From: Treponema sp.
GTDB taxonomy: Bacteria > Spirochaetota > Spirochaetia > Treponematales > Breznakiellaceae
Assembly (NCBI GenBank): GCA_009785545.1
Contig: WQWD01000059.1
Location: 1 to 10,658 of the forward strand
Direction of reading: 5' to 3'
Length of the DNA stretch: 10,658 nt
Made by a program: the position numbers and the translations under genes. The notes beneath the pieces were generated by a model. That model did no database searches. It saw nothing but the letters and a program-made list of their open reading frames with translations, and was not told where the DNA came from. Position 1 is the stretch's first letter, and every line of letters starts with the position of its first letter. Below, piece after piece: positions 1 to 5,535 of the stretch.

Positions 1-122
1 AGGCGGCTTGCGAAAAGCCGTGTCGGCGAAATATGGCGTGGATGGCAATGCTGCGACGCCAAAGCGTCCGTAGATGAAAGCCACGACCATCCCGAGCCGA
101 CAGGGATTTTTGCAAGCCGCCT
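1..122. repeat. Long imperfect palindrome (single ~122-nt hairpin), possible dispersed repeat
   Basis: The whole stretch folds into one long imperfect hairpin. Paired blocks, outside to inside, are 1-11 with 112-122 (perfect 11 bp), 13-16 with 107-110, 21-27 with 96-102 (perfect 7 bp), 33-41 with 81-90 (one bulged base), and 51-59 with 64-73 (one bulge, loop CAAA at 60-63). It is more GC-rich than the neighbouring intergenic DNA. Because it is palindromic it reads open in several frames on both strands, which can mimic short genes. A local hairpin, 4-9 with 15-20, competes with the outer stem. The outer stem starts at base 1, so the element may continue to the left. It could be a REP- or MITE-type repeat or a structured RNA; copy number cannot be judged from one window. 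Confidence 0.6.
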
Positions 123-143
123 GCCGGCGGTTGTTTATAACAA

Positions 144-353
144 TTAGAGAGGTTTTCTGTCTTCTCTACCAGCCGTCTTGTACGTCAGGCGTTCTCTGAT
201 TTCATCAATCGAATAACCCTGAGCGATTAAATCTAACGTTTCTTCAACGCCTCTTTCGATACCCTTTTCTATACCTTCTTCAAAGCCTCTTTCCATCCCT
301 TCTTCAAATCGTACAGCGAGAGCGTCTTCTGTGTTCCATTCAGTTAGTAACAT
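144..353 (-). CDS. Candidate internally started C-terminal Rpn short form (RpnS-like, 69 aa)
   Basis: An in-frame ATG (353-351, codon 226 of the nuclease) is preceded by GGAGG at 366-362 with 8 nt spacing. This is among the best ribosome-binding sites in the window, and it lies inside a coding region. Translation from it gives 69 residues starting MLLTEW and containing the whole Glu/Gly repeat tail but none of the nuclease core. Established knowledge: in E. coli rpn genes, a short protein made from an internal start binds the full-length nuclease and blocks its toxicity. The same arrangement here is inferred. The alternative is that GAG GTT only encodes Glu-Val of a conserved protein segment and the resemblance is chance. 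Confidence 0.5.
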   Translation of the reverse strand: MLLTEWNTEDALAVRFEEGMERGFEEGIEKGIERGVEETLDLIAQGYSIDEIRERLTYKTAGREDRKPL

Positions 354-1028
354 ATTTAAAACCTCCGAAGCGTGAATTTCCAAGAACTCTTTCAGTATAT
401 CACACCTTGAACAATATTTTATAGCGGCTTTTACCGCTTTTTCTCTGTCCTGCAAATCCTTTTCAAAGCTCCTTGTCTTGGCAATAAACGCACTGTACTC
501 TGCAAGTTTTTTACAACGGTTAACAATAGCTTCGTTTTTGCCTTCGTTGATGTTGATTACTTTTACTTCCAGGTCTAATAAAGGAACCGCTTTTTTTGGA
601 AGCCCTAAATCGTGCGGTTTTTCAAATAAATCCGATAAACGCAGAGTGTCATTATTGGGATAAGGTTCTTTGCCGTTGTACAGAACGAAAAACTCAGGCC
701 ATGGAATGGACAGGCGGTTTCCCGAATAAAGATTTTTCCCTGTGACAATCTTTTCAAGTACACGGGAAATGTAGAGAAGGAGGCGCAGCCCCATGTTAGG
801 GTTGATGGTGCTTTGATGTTCGATAAGCACGATAAGCTTTCCGCCAATTTCAAAAGAGATGTCGTTGTATAAATCCATAAACACCACGTTTTCGAGAGTG
901 TTTATGGAAACCGATAAATCAGAAGGCAGAGTTGTTCCTTCGAGTGCGCAGTACAGCTCCCGAAGTAAATCGGGTTCGCTAAAAAGTTTAGTGAAAACGC
1001 TGTCTTTAAAGTTTGTATTAATTTTCAT
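144..1028 (-). CDS. Rpn-family PD-(D/E)XK nuclease (recombination-promoting nuclease / putative transposase family)
   Basis: This 294-residue protein belongs to the Rpn / PD-(D/E)XK nuclease-transposase family. Family members are DNA endonucleases; in E. coli they are linked to recA-independent recombination and to phage defence. The N-terminal FKDSVFTKLF (residues 7-16) is the family opening. D56 and E70-H-Q72 fit the catalytic D...ExQ form of the nuclease core. The tail (residues 241-264) is a Glu/Gly/Arg repeat of FEEG-, IEKG-, IERG- and VEET-type units, which is typical of the family and probably helical. Length is normal for the family, so it looks intact. No Shine-Dalgarno is visible before the ATG at 1028. 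By contrast, a strong one precedes an in-frame internal ATG at codon 226 (listed separately). The gene lies downstream of the signalling gene on the same strand, 134 bp away, and next to the 1-122 palindrome. Confidence 0.88.
   Translation of the reverse strand: MKINTNFKDSVFTKLFSEPDLLRELYCALEGTTLPSDLSVSINTLENVVFMDLYNDISFEIGGKLIVLIEHQSTINPNMGLRLLLYISRVLEKIVTGKNLYSGNRLSIPWPEFFVLYNGKEPYPNNDTLRLSDLFEKPHDLGLPKKAVPLLDLEVKVININEGKNEAIVNRCKKLAEYSAFIAKTRSFEKDLQDREKAVKAAIKYCSRCDILKEFLEIHASEVLNMLLTEWNTEDALAVRFEEGMERGFEEGIEKGIERGVEETLDLIAQGYSIDEIRERLTYKTAGREDRKPL
362..366 (-). promoter_or_regulatory. Strong internal Shine-Dalgarno inside the Rpn gene
   Basis: On the minus strand GGAGG (366-362) sits 8 nt before the in-frame ATG at 353-351, with an A/T-only spacer. 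The full-length start at 1028 has no comparable site, so the internal start could be used at least as efficiently as the main one. Confidence 0.5.
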
Positions 1029-1162
1029 ACATATATATGGGTTAGATATGCGTGGCGCTTTACCGAAATGAAAAAAAAATGTTTTTTTCGCACAGTCGCC
1101 GCTGCCCTCATCCTGACTGGACAGATGGCATAAAAAATATAAGAAAATAATCTTTGATTTCT
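1029..1162. other. Intergenic spacer between two leftward genes
   Basis: The most striking content is a homopolymer pair at 1071-1088: nine A, a TG step, then seven T. On the minus strand this reads A7, CA, T9. Further right, CAGTC (1093-1097) can pair with GACTG over a large loop, giving only a 5-bp stem. Neither is a convincing intrinsic terminator, so read-through from the signalling gene into the nuclease gene is possible. No promoter can be assigned confidently for the nuclease. Confidence 0.4.
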
Positions 1163-2458
1163 TTATTTCTTCTGAGCTGCGACCTGCTTATTACTCCGCA
1201 CCAGCCGCTTTGCCAGAAGTTTAGATAGAAATATTCCGTAATGAGGATGACGACGGATTATATCAATAAATGTTTTTTGTGTTAAAAGTATCAGTTTTCC
1301 CGTGCTTGTTGCTTTAATTGTTGCGGAGCGCCGTTGGTTTAGAAGGAATGACATTTCTCCCATAAAAATATCCTGAGCGGAAAGAGTGGCTACACATTTT
1401 TCGTTATGAATCACATCGAAGGTTCCAGAGGAAATATAATAAAGACAATCGCTTGCTTCCCCTTCCCTAATCACAATATCTCCCTTTTTTACCATAATGA
1501 TTTGCTCTTGAGAAAAACCGGCAGGTACTTCATATTCAACCGACGCATTGTGTTTAATGATTAATGTTACCTGATTACCTTTAGTGTTGTACCTGAGTTT
1601 GTGGGAAAGCCTTGCTGCCATTTTTATCCCTCGACCGTGCAGACTGTATTGATCTTGAGTTTTCATTTTTTCCAGATAGGCATTAACATCAAAGCCGGAG
1701 CCTTGATCCTGAATTGTAAAAGTTGATACGTCTTGTTTTATTGCCCAATGGAATACAACTTTTTTTGATTGAATTACAGGGTCTTTGCATTTTTCCGCAA
1801 TCAAATCAACCGATGTCATTCCCGATTCCAATGCTTTTGTTTTTTCTTCGTAAGTAATGCCGCAGTTTCCGTGTTCAATGGCATTTACAATCAATTCCAT
1901 TAATGCCAACTGGAGCTGCATTTTGTTATCCGGATTTATAAGCCCTCTTTGGGATAATATCGTAGCTCCTATCCCTGCGTAAAGAGATACGGCAAGAAGA
2001 TCATTGTCCAAAAAAAACTTCCCCGAAGCTCCTTCAAGAAAACTTTCTGTAAATTCCCTTTGAAAAATTATCTGGTAATTTTGTTCGATTATTTCTATTC
2101 CTTTGGCAAAATGCGATATTATCCGTAAGTTATCAAGCATGAACAATACATTGATTGCCTTACTTTTTTTTAACAGAACTTCCTCTTTATCGATATTTTG
2201 ATCAAAAATACCGATGACTCCAAAGTTCAGTATACACTTGTCGCTTTGAATTTGATCGATTATTTTATCGATATTTATTAATGGGTCAGAAAAATTGATT
2301 ACCACCAATTCCGGCAGAGCATAGTTTAAAAATTCGTGAATTCCTTCTTCTTTGTCCAAAAATACCAAATCATTGCTGTAATTTGGATTTTGTTCAAAAG
2401 CGGCTTTTATATTTTTTTGAATCTCCGGATCCGAATTGATAATCCCCAGTGCGCTCAT
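1163..2458 (-). CDS. Signalling protein: degenerate receiver + GHKL/RsbW-like ATPase + cyclic-nucleotide-binding domain
   Basis: The 431 residues form three parts. Residues 1-125 look like a response-regulator receiver fold, but the position expected to hold the phosphoryl-accepting Asp is N55 (in VVINFSDP), so classical phosphorylation is unlikely. Residues 140-305 are a GHKL ATPase of the anti-sigma-factor/serine-kinase (RsbW-like) class: N-box MELIVNAIEHGN (187-198), G1 DQGSGFD (251-257), G2 HGRGIKMA (274-281). Residues 315-425 are a cyclic-nucleotide-binding domain with IREGEASDCLYYISSG and a canonical phosphate-binding cassette, G367-E368 ... R377-S-A-T380. There is no DNA-binding domain and no membrane segment, so a cytosolic switch protein is expected. 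Shine-Dalgarno AGAGGAA (2470-2464) lies 5 nt before the ATG. A partner (anti-sigma target, STAS protein or effector) is not visible nearby. The architecture is clear; the output is unknown. Confidence 0.85.
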   Translation of the reverse strand: MSALGIINSDPEIQKNIKAAFEQNPNYSNDLVFLDKEEGIHEFLNYALPELVVINFSDPLINIDKIIDQIQSDKCILNFGVIGIFDQNIDKEEVLLKKSKAINVLFMLDNLRIISHFAKGIEIIEQNYQIIFQREFTESFLEGASGKFFLDNDLLAVSLYAGIGATILSQRGLINPDNKMQLQLALMELIVNAIEHGNCGITYEEKTKALESGMTSVDLIAEKCKDPVIQSKKVVFHWAIKQDVSTFTIQDQGSGFDVNAYLEKMKTQDQYSLHGRGIKMAARLSHKLRYNTKGNQVTLIIKHNASVEYEVPAGFSQEQIIMVKKGDIVIREGEASDCLYYISSGTFDVIHNEKCVATLSAQDIFMGEMSFLLNQRRSATIKATSTGKLILLTQKTFIDIIRRHPHYGIFLSKLLAKRLVRSNKQVAAQKK

Positions 2459-2540
2459 ATTACTTCCTCTGCATATTTTATGTTATACATTAAAGATACT
2501 GTATTTTCTCATATTTATCCAGATTATGATTGGTGATTGC

Positions 2541-2577
2541 GTGAATGTCACTCGTGATTCTCACAAGTGACATTCAC
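2541..2577. promoter_or_regulatory. Three tandem GTGA-N3-TCAC palindromes, 13-bp period (operator array / 39-bp hairpin)
   Basis: Three 11-bp palindromes follow each other: GTGAATGTCAC (2541-2551), GTGATTCTCAC (2554-2564) and GTGACATTCAC (2567-2577), separated by TC and AA. As a whole they make a larger inverted repeat, 2540-2557 against 2561-2578, with 3 nt between the arms and one imperfect pair (2553/2565; G-U wobble in minus-strand RNA). An additional GTGA half-site is at 2533-2536. The array lies in the divergent intergenic region, just upstream of the -35 box of the glycosyltransferase operon, where an activator or repressor array would sit. GTGA/TCAC half-sites resemble those of CRP/FNR-family regulators, but the N3 spacing is not the CRP N6. 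Confidence 0.6.
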
Positions 2578-2582
2578 GTACG

Positions 2583-2596
2583 GTTTACTAGTAAAC
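2583..2596. promoter_or_regulatory. Perfect 14-bp palindrome over the -35 box (operator candidate)
   Basis: GTTTACTAGTAAAC is a perfect 14-bp inverted repeat and contains the proposed -35 hexamer (2584-2589). A protein bound here would compete with RNA polymerase, so a repressor operator is the simplest reading. No regulator gene is visible in the window. Confidence 0.5.
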
Positions 2597-2612
2597 AGAA
2601 ATATGCTATGAT
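2584..2612 (+). promoter_or_regulatory. Promoter of the lipid operon (extended -10)
   Basis: The -35 TTTACT (2584-2589), a 17-bp spacer and the -10 TATGAT (2607-2612) fit a sigma-70 type promoter. TGC at 2604-2606 provides the extended -10 TGn motif. Transcription would begin near 2619 and leave a leader of about 63 nt before the ATG at 2682. Confidence 0.6.
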
Positions 2613-2643
2613 TTGTCTTTACAACTCTATTACAAAACAGAAT

Positions 2644-2671
2644 GCGCGAGGGCTTTATCCGTACGCGCCCT
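2644..2671 (+). other. Possible leader hairpin with two alternative pairings
   Basis: In the proposed 5' leader, GCGCG (2644-2648) can pair with CGCGC (2664-2668), or AGGGC (2649-2653) with GCCCT (2667-2671). The two pairings share bases and exclude each other. The second ends just before the ribosome-binding site at 2673-2678. Stems are only 5 bp, so a role in attenuation is speculative. Confidence 0.25.
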
Positions 2672-2672
2672 T

Positions 2673-2678
2673 GGGGGA
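2673..2678 (+). promoter_or_regulatory. Shine-Dalgarno that fixes the glycosyltransferase start
   Basis: GGGGGA lies 3 nt before the ATG at 2682, close but purine-rich. It supports 2682 over the upstream in-frame TTG at 2613, whose extra 23 codons match no family sequence and begin within the promoter region. Confidence 0.55.
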
Positions 2679-2681
2679 ACA

Positions 2682-3818
2682 ATGAAAATAGGGATGGATA
2701 CCTTTGCCTGCGACGGGGGCAAATCCGGAGTGGGTATGTATTTAACCCAATTTCTAAAAAGAATACCGCCTTCTGAGGCTCTTTTTGAGCTTTTTGGCTG
2801 GGAATATGACAGGTATATTTTTAGCGATGTGGCTCCAAATTTTGAGTTTATTCCTCAGTGTTCAATACAAGGAAGAACCGCTAATACGCTGTGGCATATC
2901 TGGAAATACGCCCAATTCGCCTCTTTACGACGGTTTGACGCTTGTTTTTTCCCTGCCGCTCACAGGATTATTCCGTATCAGTCGCCTTGCCCAACTGTCG
3001 GCGTTGTTCACGATATGGCGGCTTTTTGGGGAAACCGAAAAACAAGAGTGCATTTGGGCGCAACTTTACGTTTGGTTTTCCCTAATTCATTGCGGCGTTT
3101 AGACAGAATTATCGCTGTAAGTGAGTTTGTCAAACAGGAACTTATTGAACAGGCTAATGTAAAAGAAAAAAAAATCGATGTTGTTTATAACGGAATCGAT
3201 TCAACTTCTTTTTATCCACGCCAGCGTAACGAAGAAAGCGTGCTTTTAATTCAGCCGTTTAGTTTCAAACGTCCCTATGTGCTTTGCGTTTCAAGAATCG
3301 ATCATCCTATCAAAAATCATGTCAGGTTAATCGAGGCCTTTGGAATTTTTAAGGAAAAAACCAAATATCCGCACAGGCTTGTTCTCGCAGGCGGTGACAG
3401 CAATAACGCAAATGTTGTCAAGGAAGCGGCTGCGGCTTCTCCCTGGCGCAGTGACATTTTTTTTACCGGGCATTTTCCGCTTACAAACCTGCCTGAATTG
3501 TATTCCGGCGCTGATTTTGTGGTTATTCCGTCAATGTACGAGGGTTTTGGCATGGGCGCATTAGAAGCCATGGCGTGCGGAGTACCTGTTTTATGCGCCC
3601 GAGCCGCCTCTTTGCCGGAAGTAGCCGATCATGCCGCACTTTATTTTGATCCGCTAAACACGGAAGATATGTCTGATCGTATGATTACTGTCAGTACAGA
3701 TATGGATATTTACAACGAATGTAGACGGCTGGGGCTGGAAAGGGTGTCCGCTTTTTCATGGGATCGATGTGTCGAGCAGACATTACAAATTATTTACAAC
3801 ATCACGGGAAAGTGCTAG
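2682..3818 (+). CDS. GT4-family (GT-B fold) glycosyltransferase
   Basis: This 378-residue protein is a retaining glycosyltransferase of family GT4, which moves a sugar from a nucleotide donor to an acceptor. Visible features: the N-terminal glycine loop GGKSGVGMYL (12-21), H110-D111 in VVHDM, AVSEFVKQEL (145-154), VYNGID (168-173), the donor-domain motif SRIDHPIKNHVRLIEAF (204-220) and the EX7E motif E287-GFGMGAL-E295 followed by AMACGVPVL. No membrane segment is present, so it probably acts at the cytoplasmic membrane surface. It is the first gene of an operon with a lipid kinase, an acyltransferase and a phosphatase. This suggests a lipid acceptor such as diacylglycerol, but mannosyl- or glucosyltransferases for other acceptors share the same motifs. 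Sugar specificity cannot be read from the sequence. The start at 2682 rests on its Shine-Dalgarno and on the family-typical MKIGMD opening. Confidence 0.88.
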   Translation: MKIGMDTFACDGGKSGVGMYLTQFLKRIPPSEALFELFGWEYDRYIFSDVAPNFEFIPQCSIQGRTANTLWHIWKYAQFASLRRFDACFFPAAHRIIPYQSPCPTVGVVHDMAAFWGNRKTRVHLGATLRLVFPNSLRRLDRIIAVSEFVKQELIEQANVKEKKIDVVYNGIDSTSFYPRQRNEESVLLIQPFSFKRPYVLCVSRIDHPIKNHVRLIEAFGIFKEKTKYPHRLVLAGGDSNNANVVKEAAAASPWRSDIFFTGHFPLTNLPELYSGADFVVIPSMYEGFGMGALEAMACGVPVLCARAASLPEVADHAALYFDPLNTEDMSDRMITVSTDMDIYNECRRLGLERVSAFSWDRCVEQTLQIIYNITGKC

Positions 3819-3827
3819 GATGACAAC

Positions 3828-4862
3828 ATGATTAGTGATGACAATATGTCTGAACATACTGAGCCGCTAACTGGCAGTCCGCTTGAAGGAGGGCAGTTTT
3901 CCGGCAAGTTTTGGATAATACTGAATCCTGCGGCAGGTAAAGGAAAAGCGTTAAAACAGCTTCCGATCATAGAACGCCTGTTTTGCGCGAGCGGTCATAA
4001 TTTTGAAATCCTTTTGACAAAAGGACACGGTGACGGACTGGAAATGGCGCGTGATTTACCAATCGGAGCTGATGATATTACTGTCTCCGCCGGAGGTGAT
4101 GGAACCTGCAACGAAGTAGTCAATGGTTTGGTGTTACGCCAAATATCCGAAAAAACTGCCTCTCCCCCGATATTCGGAGTTTTGCCGATTGGCAGGGGCA
4201 ATGATTTTTCATCAACCCCTAATATCCCTGAAGATGTAGGCAGCGCTTGCTCCTTGTTGATCTCGTCTGCCGGGAAAAAATCAAATATTATTCCAATTGA
4301 TGTAGGTTTTGTTAAGGGCGGTTTTTTCCCGGAAGGAAGATATTTTGTTAACGGCATTGGAATCGGTTTCGATACAAAGGTTGGGTTTGAAGCCGCAAAA
4401 TTAAAAATTAAATCAGGATTTGCATACGCTATCGGAGCGCTTATATTGATCGCTCGTTATGAACCGTCGCCTGTTATTAAGATTTGTTACAGCGAAAACG
4501 AGCAAACCAAATTCGAAACAACTCTTCCGGCCGTTCTTGTTTCCATTGTAAACGGAAGAAGGATGGGCGGAAGTTTTTACATGGGCCCAAAAGCCAAAAT
4601 TGATGATGGACTTTTGGACATTTGTTATGTGAAACATCAACCTTCCAGAAGGGCGCTTTTAAAAGTTCTTTCTCATTATACAAAAGGAACCCAGGAACTT
4701 TGCGATGGGGTAAATTTTGGCAGGGGAAAACATTTTCACCTTACAGCTCTCGAAGGCGGAATGGCAGCGCACTGTGACGGCGAAACTGTCTGTTATGACG
4801 GCAAGGAACTTGAAATAAGCTGCGTTCCGCACGCTTTAAGACTTATTACACCCGGAGTTTAA
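3828..4862 (+). CDS. Diacylglycerol-kinase-family lipid kinase (DAGK catalytic domain, YegS/DgkB-like)
   Basis: The 344-residue protein phosphorylates a lipid hydroxyl with ATP; for most bacterial relatives the product is phosphatidic acid from diacylglycerol. Motifs in order: NPAAGKGKA (33-41), the nucleotide-binding SAGGDGTCNEVVNG (87-100), PIGRGNDF (120-127), DDGLLD (259-264) in the C-terminal beta domain, and D317-G-E319 near the end, which is a signature of the family. About 25 residues precede the domain; the second ATG (3846) would trim six of them. AGGA (3817-3820), 7 nt before the ATG at 3828 and overlapping the previous stop codon, supports the start used. The gap to the glycosyltransferase is 9 bp, so the two are co-transcribed. 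Substrate (diacylglycerol, sphingoid base or another lipid) is inferred only at family level. Confidence 0.88.
   Translation: MISDDNMSEHTEPLTGSPLEGGQFSGKFWIILNPAAGKGKALKQLPIIERLFCASGHNFEILLTKGHGDGLEMARDLPIGADDITVSAGGDGTCNEVVNGLVLRQISEKTASPPIFGVLPIGRGNDFSSTPNIPEDVGSACSLLISSAGKKSNIIPIDVGFVKGGFFPEGRYFVNGIGIGFDTKVGFEAAKLKIKSGFAYAIGALILIARYEPSPVIKICYSENEQTKFETTLPAVLVSIVNGRRMGGSFYMGPKAKIDDGLLDICYVKHQPSRRALLKVLSHYTKGTQELCDGVNFGRGKHFHLTALEGGMAAHCDGETVCYDGKELEISCVPHALRLITPGV
4854..4857 (+). promoter_or_regulatory. Shine-Dalgarno supporting a TTG start
   Basis: GGAG lies 6 nt before the TTG at 4864, inside the last codons of the lipid kinase gene. It makes the non-ATG start credible. The next in-frame ATG (codon 14) would remove the basic/hydrophobic N-terminus. 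Confidence 0.6.
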
Positions 4863-4863
4863 A

Positions 4864-5535
4864 TTGAAAATCCGAAGGTCTGTCGTTACTTTTATACTAC
4901 GTATGCTTATAAATATTTTTTGCAAAGTTGACAGCAAAGAATATGTTCAGGCTTTGAAAAAAAACAAACCTATGATTATTGCGTTTAATCATATAAATTT
5001 TCTTGAGATTTTAATTTTTGCGACACAAGGTTATCCGCTTTATGTTACAGGTCTGGCAAAAATAGAAACATGGAAAAACCCGTTATTTGCTTTTATATTT
5101 AATACTTATAAAGCCGTTCCAATTAATAGAGGAGGCGCTTTTACCGAAAGTTTTAAGGCGGCGCATGAAAGAATAGATGAAGGTTTTTTTGTTTGTATTT
5201 CGCCCGAAGGAACCCGCAGTAAAAATGGTGTGTTAAAAAAAGGCAAAGCCGGTATTATTCAATTAGCGTTAGAAACCGGTACCCCGATTCTCCCTGTAGG
5301 CCATAACGGAGGTGAAAATATCTGGAAAAACATAAAAAGATTCAGACGTACTCCGTGTATTTATAAAGCCGGTCTGCCGTTTCGCCTAAAATTTGAAGGC
5401 AGACCAGACAAGGACGAACGTGAATCAATGATAACAGAGGTAATGTGCCAGATTGCCAAACTCCTGCCCGAAGAAATGCGAGGTGTTTATTCTGATCGGG
5501 TAAATTCGGAAACTAAATATTTGGATTTTATTTAA
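4864..5535 (+). CDS. plsC: PlsC-type 1-acyl-glycerol-3-phosphate acyltransferase (variant HX4E motif)
   Basis: The 223-residue protein is of the LPLAT/PlsC family, which acylates lysophosphatidic acid to phosphatidic acid at the inner face of the membrane. Motif I is NHINFLE: the catalytic H43 is followed at the usual spacing by E48 instead of Asp (HX4E rather than HX4D). Motif II is PINRG (86-90), motif III is SPEGTRSK (113-120) and motif IV is PILPV (141-145), all at normal spacing. The N-terminus is basic then hydrophobic (RRSVVTFILRMLINIF), probably a membrane-contacting segment. Translation starts at TTG, 1 bp after the kinase stop. The HAD phosphatase gene overlaps its stop. The pairing echoes actinobacterial proteins in which a SerB-like HAD domain is fused to PlsC. 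The Glu may keep the charge relay, or may mean a different acceptor. Confidence 0.85.
   Translation: MKIRRSVVTFILRMLINIFCKVDSKEYVQALKKNKPMIIAFNHINFLEILIFATQGYPLYVTGLAKIETWKNPLFAFIFNTYKAVPINRGGAFTESFKAAHERIDEGFFVCISPEGTRSKNGVLKKGKAGIIQLALETGTPILPVGHNGGENIWKNIKRFRRTPCIYKAGLPFRLKFEGRPDKDERESMITEVMCQIAKLLPEEMRGVYSDRVNSETKYLDFI

Noticed and set aside
117..141. Hairpin CCGCC-TGCC-GGCGG followed by TTGTTTA as an intrinsic terminator
   Set aside because: The stem is only 5 bp, the T tract is broken, and the left arm is shared with the outer stem of the 1-122 palindrome.
1..150. Open plus-strand frame ending in TAG at 148-150, as the C-terminus of an upstream gene
   Set aside because: The same stretch is also open on the minus strand because it is a long palindrome; no family motif is seen and the repeat explains the open frames.
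1064..1090. A9/T7 tract as a terminator of the signalling gene
   Set aside because: The stem would contain almost only A-T pairs and there is no GC-rich hairpin before the T run, so it is described only as spacer content.
2541..2577. Small CRISPR array or canonical CRP site
   Set aside because: The units are 11-bp palindromes with 2-bp separators, not repeats with 30-nt spacers, and GTGA and TCAC are 3 bp apart rather than the 6 bp of CRP sites.
2613..2681. N-terminal extension of the glycosyltransferase from TTG at 2613
   Set aside because: It would start immediately after the -10 box, has no ribosome-binding site, and its residues fit no family start; ATG at 2682 has a purine-rich site and a typical MKIGMD opening.
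3995..4357. Antisense 120-codon frame on the minus strand
   Set aside because: It is a shadow of the lipid kinase, whose motifs are clear in the sense frame; no family features or ribosome-binding site.
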